From NCBI RefSeq assembly GCF_030518795.1, contig NZ_CP130427.1:4588001-4652000 (forward strand): 64,000 bases of DNA, written 5' to 3'. The notes beneath the pieces were generated by a model. That model was not told the DNA's origin. It ran no database searches and saw only the letters and a program-made list of their open reading frames with translations. The translations under genes were made by a program, and so were the position numbers. This stretch comes from Micromonospora sp. NBRC 110009 (GTDB lineage: Bacteria > Actinomycetota > Actinomycetes > Mycobacteriales > Micromonosporaceae). Below are positions 33,915-42,562 of this stretch, piece after piece (the first letter of the stretch is position 1; each line of letters starts with the position of its first letter).

Positions 33915-34320
33915 CCTTGAAGGTCCTGACGATCTCCACCGGCATCGACATCCCACACGCCGCTCAAGCGCTGCAGATCCGCCGCCGCAGGCGGCGCCTG
34001 GACCAGCCGAAACGCCTTCACCACCGAGACTGTCTACGCCATAACCGACCTGAGCCTGCACCAAGCGAGACCGGCGCAACTGGCCGCATGGATCCGCGGC
34101 CACTGGTCGAGCGAGGACAAAATCCACTGGGTGCGGGACGTCACCTACGACGAAGATTGCTGCCAGATCCGCACCGGGACCGGGCCTGAGGTCATGGCCT
34201 CCAGACGCAACGCCGCCAATCGGTGCCCTGCCCACCGCCGGAATCGCCAACATCGTCGCCGCCAACCGGCATCACGCCCGCGACAGCACTCGCCCGCTGG
34301 CACTGCTCCGCATCACCTGA
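33915..34320 (+). pseudogene. ISAs1-family transposase, C-terminal remnant
   Basis: Across three frames it reads KVLTISTGIDIPHAAQALQI, then FTTETVYAITDLSLHQARPA, QLAAWIRGHWSSEDKIHWVR, DVTYDEDCCQIRTGTGPEVM, then IGALPTAGIANIVAANRHHA ending RPLALLRIT and a stop at 34318-34320. This is the conserved C-terminal end of ISAs1-type transposases. Frame changes occur near 34015 and 34218, and the N-terminal catalytic part is absent. Confidence 0.82.
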
Positions 34321-34439
34321 CGACTTGGCCGGGGCCCTGCTTCCTGACTGAACTGTCAGAATGCGGACTTTCAGCGGCGGGCGGAGATTTTGTAAGCGCT
34401 TGGCATCCAACATTGCCTCATCCGCCGGCACGAATTCGA

Positions 34440-34712
34440 GGCGCTCGGCTGAGCGGCGGATGGGGGCGGCAGCGGTGGGCGAAGATCACGACCGATGGCA
34501 CGCTGTGCAATTCGGTCCCGGCCCCGCGCAACATGGAAGCGGTCTTCCCCTCGACGAAGCACGAGCCCGACGGCACGGTCATCGTGATCAACCCGGCGGC
34601 CATGAAACCCGGTTCGATGCTGGTCATCGGATTGATCGAGCCGGGTGCCGGGGTCGTCGCCTTCGGTCTCGCCTGGGAGGACAAGCTGCTCTGCTCGAAG
34701 CCGCGACGGTGA
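34440..34712 (+). other. Coding-like 3' fragment of unknown gene
   Basis: The last 85 codons of an open frame read like a folded protein (RWAKITTDGTLCNSVPAPRN, GTVIVINPAAMKPGSMLVIG, GVVAFGLAWEDKLLC) and stop at 34710-34712. No start codon with a ribosome-binding site lies ahead, and the upstream part of the frame overlaps the ISAs1 remnant. It could be the surviving tail of a gene cut by that element. Low confidence. Confidence 0.3.
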
Positions 34713-35097
34713 TGCGTCGCCTTCGTTCCGGGCCTGTCGTGAGCAGTCGGGCGGCCCTGCTGGGGTCGATGGTCATAGGGTGCGGCGCTCGGAGTAGAAG
34801 CCGGGCGCAGCTTGCCAACCGTGACGTGCTGGTCATGGCACGGGCCGTCGTTTTCCCCTCGCCCGAGACGCTCTGCCCGGCAGGGCCCGCAGTTGTGCGC
34901 GGGCGATCCGCGGTGCTGGGGACACGCGCCGATTGGGCTCCGCCTTGATGTGAAGGCGGATGTCGGCCAGGGGCGACCGACGTGCGACACCTGGTCGAGT
35001 CGTGGCGATGTCAGGCACGGCTGTCAGACACGAAGCACCACTGAAGGCCGCCCGAGTTAGCGATAGGCGCCGATGACACGGCGCGGACGACACCTCC

Positions 35098-35637
35098 TGT
35101 GACCATCGCGGCCGATGTCACCGATGCTTTGTCATCCTGCTGTCGCTGACATGACCTCAGGTGTCGGTGTCAGACCGGCTTTGTGACGTCGTGGTGGCAG
35201 GCACTGACGTCGACGCCCTGTCGCGCCAGACGCGGCACCGGTGACCTCGTCGCGGTCGCCCGATGTCACACGTGACGGGATGTGAGTAGTTGTGAGCGGC
35301 CGTGGGCGGCGGTGAGTGTCACCTCCGGCCGGTGGCAACCCCGTCGCGCTGCATCCGGTTGTCGACGGCGCTGCCCTCGGCGACCGTAGGCATCAGCGCC
35401 TTGGCCTGTGTCACAGCCCAGCTCAACGGCACCGACAAATCCAAACGCCAACGACATGGCTCGATGTCACGGGTTGCCTGCCTGTAGCGGTGTCACAAGT
35501 GCCGGCGCCGCGCCGCAGGGCCGGGGCCTGCGCCGTGAGGGGTTGTGTGACGGCCGTGGCCCAATCGAGGCCGCCGCACCGCCGTGACATCGCAGCCTTG
35601 CCGATCGACGGTCATCTTCGACAGGGGGAGTTGTGAC
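35098..35637. promoter_or_regulatory. Repeat-rich control region with many TGTCAC/GTGACA words
   Basis: TGTCAC or its complement GTGACA/TGTGAC occurs more than a dozen times in 540 bases (for example 35098, 35116, 35182, 35264, 35317, 35409, 35465, 35491, 35546, 35584, 35632), on both strands. The last copy directly precedes ATG 35638. This density is far above chance and suggests repeated binding sites for one regulator or initiator, such as an element-encoded repressor or replication protein. Confidence 0.6.
35261..35322 (+). repeat. Palindrome plus four 10-bp direct repeats
   Basis: GTCACACGTGAC (35265-35276, 5-bp arms) is followed by four contiguous 10-mers: TGTGAGTAGT (35281), TGTGAGCGGC, CGTGGGCGGC and GGTGAGTGTC. 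Their phase is exactly one helical turn, as in iterons or cooperative operators. It lies in the middle of the TGTCAC-rich region. Confidence 0.6.
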
Positions 35638-36510
35638 ATGAGCCTGCCCGCCGCCACCGACTGGCCAACCTCACCTCTCGCAGCCGCCGACGCCGCCTTC
35701 ACCGCCCTGACCAACGAGCCAGCACCCTTGACGCTCGACCTAGACACCTGCGGCGTCCCCAACGCAGCCGGGTCGGGCGTCATGACACTGCCAGCGCTGC
35801 GCGACTGGCTCCTGCATCACCCGCAGGCATACGCGCTACGCGACGGCGTGTGGCGGGAGCTGATCCGCCGAGCCCGCCTGGACGGGCCGGCGTGGGTGAT
35901 CGCCGCGGTCTGGATGGCCATGCCCGCCCTGCGCCGCTACGCCGGCCAGCTGTGCGCCGGCTACGACGGCGACCCCGACGACATCGACGCCGAGATCCTC
36001 ACCGGATTCCTCACCGCCCTGCGCGACCGCGTCGACCTGACCCGCGACGCCCCGTACGCGGCGCTGTGCCGGGCAGCGTGGCGCGCCGGGCACCGGCTGC
36101 GCCAGCAGGCCGGCGAGTACACCTCGATCGCCGACGTCGACCACCTGCCCGGCCCCCGCACCCCCAAGGTGCCCTACGGACACCCCGACGTGCTCGTGCG
36201 CCGCGCCGTCGGCCTGGGCATCCTCGACCCGGAAGACGAACAGCCCTACATCGACGTGCGGCTCGGGCGGCGGGCGATCGAGCCGATCGCCGCCGGACTC
36301 GGCATCACCGTCGACGCCCTACGCATGCGTCTGGGCCGCATCGACACCCGCATCGCCGACGCACTGCACAGGGGTCTGCTCACCGGCATCGCCTCCCCGC
36401 TCGCCGCCGCCACCCTCGCGGCGCAAGCCGAACACCGAGCAGCCACTCGCGCCGGCCGGGCCACCACTGGCCGACCGCACCTCGTGTGCGAAGCCGGGGC
36501 GGCCGCCTGA
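35638..36510 (+). CDS. Sigma-factor-like DNA-binding protein (290 aa)
   Basis: ATG 35638 was chosen because AGGGGGAG lies 8 bases ahead; a GTG at 35584 is less likely. Residues 100-140 resemble sigma-70 region 2 (YAGQLCAGYDGDPDDIDAEI then LTGFLTALRD). Residues 205-245 resemble a region-4 helix-turn-helix (RRAIEPIAAGLGITVDALRM then RLGRIDTRI). Overall length and the Ala-rich tail fit the sigma-like 'hypothetical' proteins of Micromonosporaceae and Streptomyces integrative elements. It may recognise the TGTCAC-rich region just upstream (inference). A hairpin terminator follows. Confidence 0.55.
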   Translation: MSLPAATDWPTSPLAAADAAFTALTNEPAPLTLDLDTCGVPNAAGSGVMTLPALRDWLLHHPQAYALRDGVWRELIRRARLDGPAWVIAAVWMAMPALRRYAGQLCAGYDGDPDDIDAEILTGFLTALRDRVDLTRDAPYAALCRAAWRAGHRLRQQAGEYTSIADVDHLPGPRTPKVPYGHPDVLVRRAVGLGILDPEDEQPYIDVRLGRRAIEPIAAGLGITVDALRMRLGRIDTRIADALHRGLLTGIASPLAAATLAAQAEHRAATRAGRATTGRPHLVCEAGAAA

Positions 36511-36559
36511 GGCGTCCACTGGCACGGCCCTGCCTGACCGACCCGAACTCGAAACACCC

Positions 36560-36595
36560 GGCGGCGCCCTCGCCCTCTCAGGTGAGGGCGCCGCC
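36560..36595 (+). terminator. Hairpin terminator after sigma-like gene
   Basis: GGCGGCGCCCTC (36560-36571) pairs perfectly with GAGGGCGCCGCC (36584-36595) around a 12-base loop, 50 bases after the stop. Between it and 36867 nothing else is visible. Confidence 0.7.
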
Positions 36596-36866
36596 GCGTG
36601 TCCCCACCGCACAGCAGCGCCACACCCCGCCCCGCCCAGCCGGGTTGAGCGGGCGCACGCCACTGGAGCCAAAAGACTGGGCGCTCAGGACCCCCTCACC
36701 AGCCCAGTACCGCTATACCGCCGCTGACCTGCGATGTGAGCGCAACGAACGCCTGACCGTGAGCGCTTGCGAGCCGCTGTGAGAACCGGGGGCGTTCGTC
36801 AGAGCACACAACCGCCGGTTTGGGGGTGTCAGCGCAATACCCGCGCGGCGCGGAGCCGACATCCAG

Positions 36867-37751
36867 ATGAGCGAGCACACGCCGCAGCACCACCACGACC
36901 CCGCCCACCCCGTCGACCCGAATGTCGACCCGACCCTCATCGACCTGGTGGCCGGTGACCCGCCGGTCCCGGTCACCGTGTGGCGCACCGCCCGCACCGA
37001 CGCCGACACCGGCCGCGCGATCGGCGCCCGGCTGGCCTACCGGCTCGTGGCCGCCTACAGCCGCCCCGGCGACGCGGTCATCGACCTCACCACCGACCAC
37101 GCCCTCACCAGCGCCTGCGCCACGGGCGGGCGCCGGCACCACCCCGGCTGGTTCACCGACGCGTCCAGCCTGATCATCGGCCCGCCGACCCGCACCGACC
37201 CGGCCGCCCAGTCCGACAACAGCGACCTGCCGGACACGGGCGCCTGGTTCGGTGACGACCTCACCGACGCGAACCTGCCCCCGTCCAGCAACCCGGCTGT
37301 CCCTGTACCCGACGGCGCGTCCCCGCCGGAGGCGACCAGCCTGGTCGTGGCCTGCTGGCCCCTCGACACCGCCGACGCGACCAACCGCATCCGACTGGCG
37401 TGGCTGTTTACCGCGTGCGCGCGGCTGCTGCGCCCCGGCGGCTGCCTGATCCTCGTCGTCACCGCCCCCGCCAGCGCGGCCGCCCCGCAGGACTTCACCC
37501 CCGTCGTGCAGGCGGCCGCCGCCATCAGGCTCGGCTACCTGCAGCACATCGTCGCTATCACCGCCGACACGTGCGGCGACGCGTTCATCTACCACGTCAC
37601 CGACGAGGAACTCCTCGCCCTCGCCACGCAGGCCGAGCAGCCGTGGACGGCGGCGCACCTGCAGGTGCACGCGGACCTGCTGGTGTTCACCCACCACCAG
37701 GCGCCCACCTCCCAGCGGAACCCACGCTCGGAAGGAGGTCGCCGTGGCTGA
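36867..37751 (+). CDS. Degenerate methyltransferase-fold protein (294 aa)
   Basis: The SAM-methyltransferase topology is recognisable but the key motif is altered. AYSRPGDAVIDLTTDHALTS stands where the neighbouring enzyme has AYTQPGDLVLDPMCGIGTT, so the Gly-rich SAM loop is lost. LLRPGGCLILVVTAP matches the later strand/loop of class I methyltransferases. No catalytic (D/N/S)PP(Y/F) motif is seen. Stop and next start overlap by 8 bases, so it is translated with the active methyltransferase. It may be an inactive paralogue serving as specificity or dimerisation subunit (inference). Confidence 0.6.
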   Translation: MSEHTPQHHHDPAHPVDPNVDPTLIDLVAGDPPVPVTVWRTARTDADTGRAIGARLAYRLVAAYSRPGDAVIDLTTDHALTSACATGGRRHHPGWFTDASSLIIGPPTRTDPAAQSDNSDLPDTGAWFGDDLTDANLPPSSNPAVPVPDGASPPEATSLVVACWPLDTADATNRIRLAWLFTACARLLRPGGCLILVVTAPASAAAPQDFTPVVQAAAAIRLGYLQHIVAITADTCGDAFIYHVTDEELLALATQAEQPWTAAHLQVHADLLVFTHHQAPTSQRNPRSEGGRRG

Positions 37752-38736
37752 GCACCTGCCATTCCCCGCCGACCCGAACCAGCCCGCAAACCCGGCCGAG
37801 GACACCCACCACGGCCAGCACCGCCACTACGAGGGCCGCCACCGCGACACCGGCGGACGCCACCGCCCGCCGGGCGGACCAGAGGGCCTGTCGGTGTGGG
37901 CGACCGCCCAGCGGACCGGGCCGGTGCAGCGCCGCGGCCGCTACGTGGCCGAGTCCGTCAAACACCCCGCCCGGATGCTGCCCGCGATCGCCGCACACGC
38001 CATCGCCGCCTACACCCAGCCCGGCGACCTCGTCCTCGACCCGATGTGCGGAATCGGCACCACCCTCGTCGAAGCGATCCACGCGGGCCGCGACGCGATC
38101 GGGGTGGAGTACGAGCCGCGATGGTCGAACATCGCCGACGCCAACATCACCCACGCACAGCAACAGGGCGCCGGCGGCCGGGCCTCCGTAGTCCGCGGCG
38201 ACGCCACCCGCCTGCGATCGCTGCTGCCCGCCGCCCTCGCCCGGCAGGTCGCCCTGGTCGTCACCTCACCGCCGTACGGGCCCACCGTTCACGGCCTCGT
38301 CCGACCCGGCGCCGACGGGGTGGCGAAGTTCGACAACGCCTACAACGACGGCACCGACCGCGGAAACCTCGCCTACCGGGACCTCACCGGTCTCACCGAT
38401 GGGTTCGAGCAGATCCTGTCCGGGTGCGCGGTGCTGCTGCGCCCCGGCGGCACCGTGGTGGTCACCGCCCGTCCGTGGCGCAAGAGCGGCCAGCTCGTCG
38501 ACCTGCCCAGCGCGGTCATCGCCGCTGGTGTCCGCGCGGGCCTCATTCCGACCGAGCGGTGCGTCGCGCTCCTCGCCGCGGTCCGCGACGGGAGGCTCGT
38601 CGCCCGGCCGTCGTTCTTCCAACTTCAAGCCGTGCGCAAGGCCCGCACCACCGGCACCCCGCTGCACCTGATCACCCACGAGGACGTGCTGATCTTCCGC
38701 CGGCCGGAACTACCCGCGGAGGTCGCCGATGATTGA
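37744..38736 (+). CDS. DNA amino-methyltransferase (N4-cytosine/N6-adenine type) (330 aa)
   Basis: It has SAM-binding motif I DPMCGIGTTLVEA (about residues 99-111) and catalytic motif IV TSPPYG (about 174-179). LLRPGGTVVVTARPW and a C-terminal HEDVLIFRR complete the beta-class order. TSPPY favours N4-cytosine specificity, but N6-adenine cannot be excluded. The N-terminal 55 residues are polar and His-rich. No cognate restriction endonuclease is adjacent, so it is probably an orphan methylase of an integrative element, used for self-marking or anti-restriction. Confidence 0.85.
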   Translation: MAEHLPFPADPNQPANPAEDTHHGQHRHYEGRHRDTGGRHRPPGGPEGLSVWATAQRTGPVQRRGRYVAESVKHPARMLPAIAAHAIAAYTQPGDLVLDPMCGIGTTLVEAIHAGRDAIGVEYEPRWSNIADANITHAQQQGAGGRASVVRGDATRLRSLLPAALARQVALVVTSPPYGPTVHGLVRPGADGVAKFDNAYNDGTDRGNLAYRDLTGLTDGFEQILSGCAVLLRPGGTVVVTARPWRKSGQLVDLPSAVIAAGVRAGLIPTERCVALLAAVRDGRLVARPSFFQLQAVRKARTTGTPLHLITHEDVLIFRRPELPAEVADD

Positions 38737-38784
38737 CGACCCACCGCTGGGCGCCAACGTCCGCACCGGTGCGCGGGAGGTGGC

Positions 38785-39970
38785 GTGAGTGACCACCTTC
38801 CCGGGCCGCGGATCGGATCGCTATGCACCGGATACGGCGGCCTCGACCTGGCCGTCGAGCTGGTGCTCGGCGGCCAGCTCACTTGGTACGCCGAAACCGA
38901 CCGACACGCCCGCACCGTCTGCGCCCACCACTGGCCAGACGCGCCCAACCTCGGCGACATTCGCACCATCGACTGGACCCGCGTCCCACCCGTCGACGTC
39001 CTCACCGCAGGCTTCCCCTGCCAAGACATCTCCAACGCCGGCAAACGCGCCGGCATCACCGGACCCCACTCCAGCCTCTGGCACCACATCACCCCAGCCC
39101 GTCGCGTCCTTCGACCCCCACTCGTGTTCGTGGAAAACGTGGCCGCCCTACGCCGACGCGGACTCGACGTCGTCCAGGCCGACCTGGCCACGCTCCGGTA
39201 CGACACGAGCTGGCTATGCCTACGCGCATCCGACATCGGCGCCGCCCGCCGACGCGACCGGATGTTCCTGCTCGCCACCGGTGGGGAGAGGCTACGGACA
39301 CTTCCCACACCCTGCGCCCGTGACGGCAAGGGGCCGGGCCACAAGTACGGACTGCCCGACGTCATCGAGCCCCACGGCAACCGCCACGACCTTCTGCCGA
39401 CCCCACGGGCGAGCGACACCGGCACGCCCGGCCGCCACGCCGGCAACGGATTCCGGCCGCCGCTGTCACAGGTGCTTCTGCCCACTCCGCGGGCCACCGA
39501 TGGACAGAAAGGCTGCCCCGGACAACGGGGATCCCACGGAGACCTCACCCTGCCATCTGCCGCTGTGCGAGCTTCCGACACCACGGGCCTCCGACGCCCA
39601 TGGCCCTGGCCGCCACGGCCACGGCGGCCCGGACCTGCGAACCACCCTCGCCGAGCTCACCACCGGCAACCTCGGAACGCTCGACGAGACCACATGGGGG
39701 ATCTACGCCGCCGCTATCGCCCGCTGGGAACTGCTGACCGGGCGGCCCGTTCCGGCACCCACCCAACCCGGCCGCTACCGCAAGACGGTTCTTGCGCCCC
39801 CGTTCGTGGAGTGGCTCATGGGGCTACCCGCGCACTGGGTCACGGACCCCTCGTTCGGCCTTCCCCGCACCGCCGCGCTTCGCGTCCTCGGTAACGGTGT
39901 CGTCCCCGCCCAGGCAGCGACAGCGCTTCGCCTCCTGCTATGCCGCTACCGTGACCCCTGCCATACCGCC
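38785..39970 (+). pseudogene. C5-cytosine DNA methyltransferase, frameshifted
   Basis: GTG 38785 follows GGGAGGTGG. In the first frame: motif I SLCTGYGGLDLA, motif IV GFPCQDISNAG (catalytic Cys), motif VI VFVENVAAL and motif VIII ARRRDRMFLLA. The variable region has the repeated phrase LPTPRASD. Between about 39550 and 39575 the reading changes by +1: the fourth LPTPRASD copy and the ending (WLMGLPAHWVTD, then RVLGNGVVPAQAATALRLLL, motifs IX-X) are in the next frame. All motifs needed for activity exist but in two frames. Either it is a recent pseudogene or there is a sequence error. The second frame then runs without stop into a restriction-enzyme fragment. Confidence 0.85.
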
Positions 39971-40018
39971 GGTGGCTCTTCGCGGGCAGGCCAGCTCGGC
40001 TGCCCGCGAAGAGCCACC
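39971..40018 (+). terminator. Perfect 19-bp hairpin after the C5 methyltransferase
   Basis: GGTGGCTCTTCGCGGGCAG (39971-39989) pairs base for base with 40000-40018 around a 10-base loop. A T-rich stretch (TCTCGTTCTCTT) follows. It is a strong intrinsic terminator marking the native end of the methyltransferase gene. Confidence 0.85.
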
Positions 40019-40122
40019 TCTCGTTCTCTTGGCCTGCCCCTTGCCACTGCAACACACCGGAGAAGCTCTGATGCCGTCGACCCCGAGCCGATCTCGACAT
40101 CGGCTACCCCCCGCCGCCTTGG

Positions 40123-40350
40123 ACGGGTCGAGAAGGAGCGCGGCAACCAACGCGCCCCCGGTGAGCAGTCCCGCAAGGAGGGCGGCAAGGTCTTCGGAGG
40201 TGGCAGTCGAGCAACCGTCGCGATCACGGTGCTGGTCAAGAACCCGTCCAAGGCCGGCACGGCGACCATCCACTACACGGAGGTCGGTGACTACCTGACC
40301 CGTGAGGAAAAGCTGGCCAAGGTGGCGGCGGCAGGCGGTGTCGCTGGACC
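40123..40350 (+). pseudogene. Type ISP restriction-modification enzyme fragment
   Basis: About 75 codons read RGNQRAPGEQSRKEGGKVF, then GGGSRATVAITVLVKNP and TIHYTEVGDYLTREEKL. This matches the C-terminal methyltransferase part of type ISP (LlaGI-like) helicase-methylase-nuclease proteins. The rest of this roughly 1500-residue enzyme is absent. The frame is joined in phase with the second frame of the C5 methyltransferase and ends at 40504. It is a deletion relic. Confidence 0.75.
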
Positions 40351-40543
40351 CGAGTCGGTCGTTCATATTGTGCGTGTAACGCGAGCATCCCTCGGTAGAC
40401 ACCTCTACTGCCGCCGGTTGGAAGGCCGGCCGGCAATGCCTCCACGGGTAGTGTCGATTGACCTGAATGCCCTGATTGACCCAGGGAGTCACGCACGCAG
40501 CTAATCGGTTGACGCCCCGTAACGGGCCGAGAACTCTGGGAAC

Positions 40544-40855
40544 GTGGACGTCTTTCTTGCCATCGGGGCCGTCAAGGCCACGAAGGAGATGCTCGATCAG
40601 GAGCTTCTCAAGCAACAGGTGCAAAAGATCAACGACGTCGTTGAGGAGATCCAGAAGCAATTTGCCGACGACGTGATGCACGAGCTGCGAGTTGGCTTCG
40701 ATCTTCTTGCGGATGCGATGTCGCTACCTGACGATGCCCAGCGTAATGACGAGCTGGCGGCTGCTCGTTACGTCTTCCGTCGACGCACCCGGCGCCCAGT
40801 TCCGGCCACGCTCGTGGGCAGCGAAGCGACCATGTCAGGGGAAGGAATGCCATGA
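40544..40855 (+). CDS. Helical hypothetical protein (103 aa)
   Basis: No family recognised. It starts with GTG (VDVFLAIGAVKATKEMLDQE) and forms a long amphipathic helix with KQQVQKINDVVEEIQKQFAD, possibly a coiled coil. The last 20 residues are basic and low-complexity. The stop overlaps the next start (ATGA), so the two form a small operon, possibly a complex of a soluble coiled-coil protein and a membrane-anchored partner. Confidence 0.55.
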   Translation: MDVFLAIGAVKATKEMLDQELLKQQVQKINDVVEEIQKQFADDVMHELRVGFDLLADAMSLPDDAQRNDELAAARYVFRRRTRRPVPATLVGSEATMSGEGMP

Positions 40856-41376
40856 AGCCCAGCGACTGGATTGCCCTGCTTGCAGCGGTGATTGCCCTGA
40901 GCTCACTGGCGGTGCACATGCTGCTTCGCCGCGCCGACAAGCGGGAGGCGAAGCACACGAGCATCATCACCGCTCTACAGGGCGACAAAGCGGCGGTAGG
41001 TTACGAGGCGTATCGGATCGGCCGCGATGGCTGGCCGCCGAACCCCCCGGAACGGGCGCAACGCCGCGAAGCGTTGTGCCTGGCTTTCATCTTCGAGAGA
41101 TCGGACCGCACCAGCGCCATGGTCCACAGCGCCATGCGACGCTATCCGGACGCGCACCATGCGGAACTCGAGAAGACGCTGCATCACTTGTATGTCATCT
41201 TCGAGGAGGCGCAAGAACTCGATGTCGACTTCGACCTGCACCGTGGCTGGCAGCGGCTCGCCATGCTCGCGAGGATGCTGAAGGTGCCACACATCGCTGA
41301 GGCGGCCACGCAACGCCTCAGCGCGTGGCCTTCACAACGGAGGGCTCGGGAGGATCAGGCCAGCCGCAGCTCATGA
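40852..41376 (+). CDS. N-terminally anchored hypothetical protein (174 aa)
   Basis: ATG 40852 overlaps the previous stop by 4 bases. Residues 5-25 form one membrane helix (WIALLAAVIALSSLAVHMLL). The remainder is a helical cytoplasmic domain (REALCLAFIFERSDRTSAM, LEKTLHHLYVIFEEAQELD). Function unknown. Similar single-helix anchored orphan proteins appear at 841-1491, but no sequence relationship was noted. Confidence 0.6.
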   Translation: MKPSDWIALLAAVIALSSLAVHMLLRRADKREAKHTSIITALQGDKAAVGYEAYRIGRDGWPPNPPERAQRREALCLAFIFERSDRTSAMVHSAMRRYPDAHHAELEKTLHHLYVIFEEAQELDVDFDLHRGWQRLAMLARMLKVPHIAEAATQRLSAWPSQRRAREDQASRSS

Positions 41377-41622
41377 ATGGCTGTGCGGCGCCAAGGAATG
41401 AGCGGTCGGTCTGTCGGGGGCCGAACCTTTCGACCGGGGGCTTCGAGAACGGGTGGCGGTTCGCCGCGCGGGCAATGACTCAGCAGGTCAGCGCGATCGC
41501 CAGGCGGCCCTGCGGGAGCAGTTTTGGGATGCATCCAGCAGGGGGTAACGGAGGCACCCCGTGTTGGTAGTCGCTGCGCGTTGCCGCGACCCTGCCCTTG
41601 CCGAAAACGTCGTCCGCGCAGG

Positions 41623-42330
41623 TCACGCAGCCTGCTCGTACTCGTGGAGGATGCCGCCGAGGCGATCGGGTCTTCGTACGTGGAGGTGGGCTATCTTGTC
41701 CGGGTCGGCGACCTGCGCGGGCAACGGGGACAACGGGCGTCCGTTCGCGATGCCCTGGTGTGGGCGGTGTCGGTTGTAGAACTGTTCGAACTCGCGCAGG
41801 GCGTGGAGCAGGTGCCGCTGATTCCAGATCAGGGTCTGGTCCAACAGTTCACGGCGGCAGGTCTGTATCCACCGTTCCATGATCGAATTCATTCGCGGCA
41901 TCCGGACGCCGCTGAGCACGACGTCGATGCCGGTGTCCGCGAGGATGGCGTCGAACAGGGCCGGGAACTTCCCATCGCGGTCTCGGATGATGAACCGCGC
42001 CCGGTGGCCGGTGTCCTCGAGGTCCATGACGAGGTTCTTCGCCGCTTGCGCCACTCAGGTGGCGGTCGGGTGTGCGGTGGCGCCCAGGATCCGGATCCGG
42101 CGGTGGGCGTGCTCGATCACCGCGAGCACGTACAACCGCGCTCCGGTCAGGGTGACCGTCTCGAAGAAGTCGCAGGCCAGCACGGCGTCGGCTTGCGAGC
42201 GCAGGAAGTTGGTCCAGGTGCTGTACGCGCGCTCGGGTGCCGGGTCGATCCCGGCCTCCTGCCCAGCGGCCAGAGCATCCTCTCGGGTGAGCTCGGTGAT
42301 CTCAGGGCCGATGCTCAGCGCGCGCAAACC
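41623..42330 (-). pseudogene. rve-type (integrase core) transposase, interrupted and 5'-truncated
   Basis: Two abutting minus-strand frames form one protein separated only by a TGA (42055-42057): upstream AVLACDFFETVTLTGARLYV and IEHAHRRIRILGATAHPTAT, then VAQAAKNLVMDLEDTGHRAR, FIIRDRDGKFPALFDAIL, MERWIQTCRRELLDQTLIWN and FEQFYNRHRPHQGI. The DDE residues are present (DFF, RDRDG, ...RREL). The N-terminal HTH part is missing and the TGA replaces a Trp codon. Confidence 0.82.
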
Positions 42331-42334
42331 GCTT

Positions 42335-42465
42335 GTGGCGCATGGCGGCGCGGCGCCTTCGACGGCAAACCGCCACTGCGGCCAGCTGGTTCACCGCGAG
42401 TATGAGGCGGCCACCTGGAAGTACGCCAGGCAGTGGCCGAACCGGGTCTGGGCGATCGAGGGTGT
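42335..42465 (+). pseudogene. IS110-family transposase, N-terminal fragment
   Basis: About 40 codons include STANRHCGQLVHREYEAATW and YARQWPNRVWAIEGVG, the early part of IS110 transposases leading to the first catalytic region. Similarity is lost afterwards. It abuts the truncated rve transposase and may mark the breakpoint. Confidence 0.5.
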
Positions 42466-42562
42466 GGGCGCCGCTGTCGAGGTCCGCCGGCCTGTCTCCA
42501 CGCGCCAGCTCTGAAACCGCCCTGCGGCAGCGGCGGACGTTGGCTGGTACGCGTTCGGTAGC

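Noticed and set aside
41524..42405. Plus-strand 293-codon ORF
   Set aside because: It is antisense to the recognisable rve transposase. Only a short IS110-like piece near 42.4 kb on the plus strand looks genuine.
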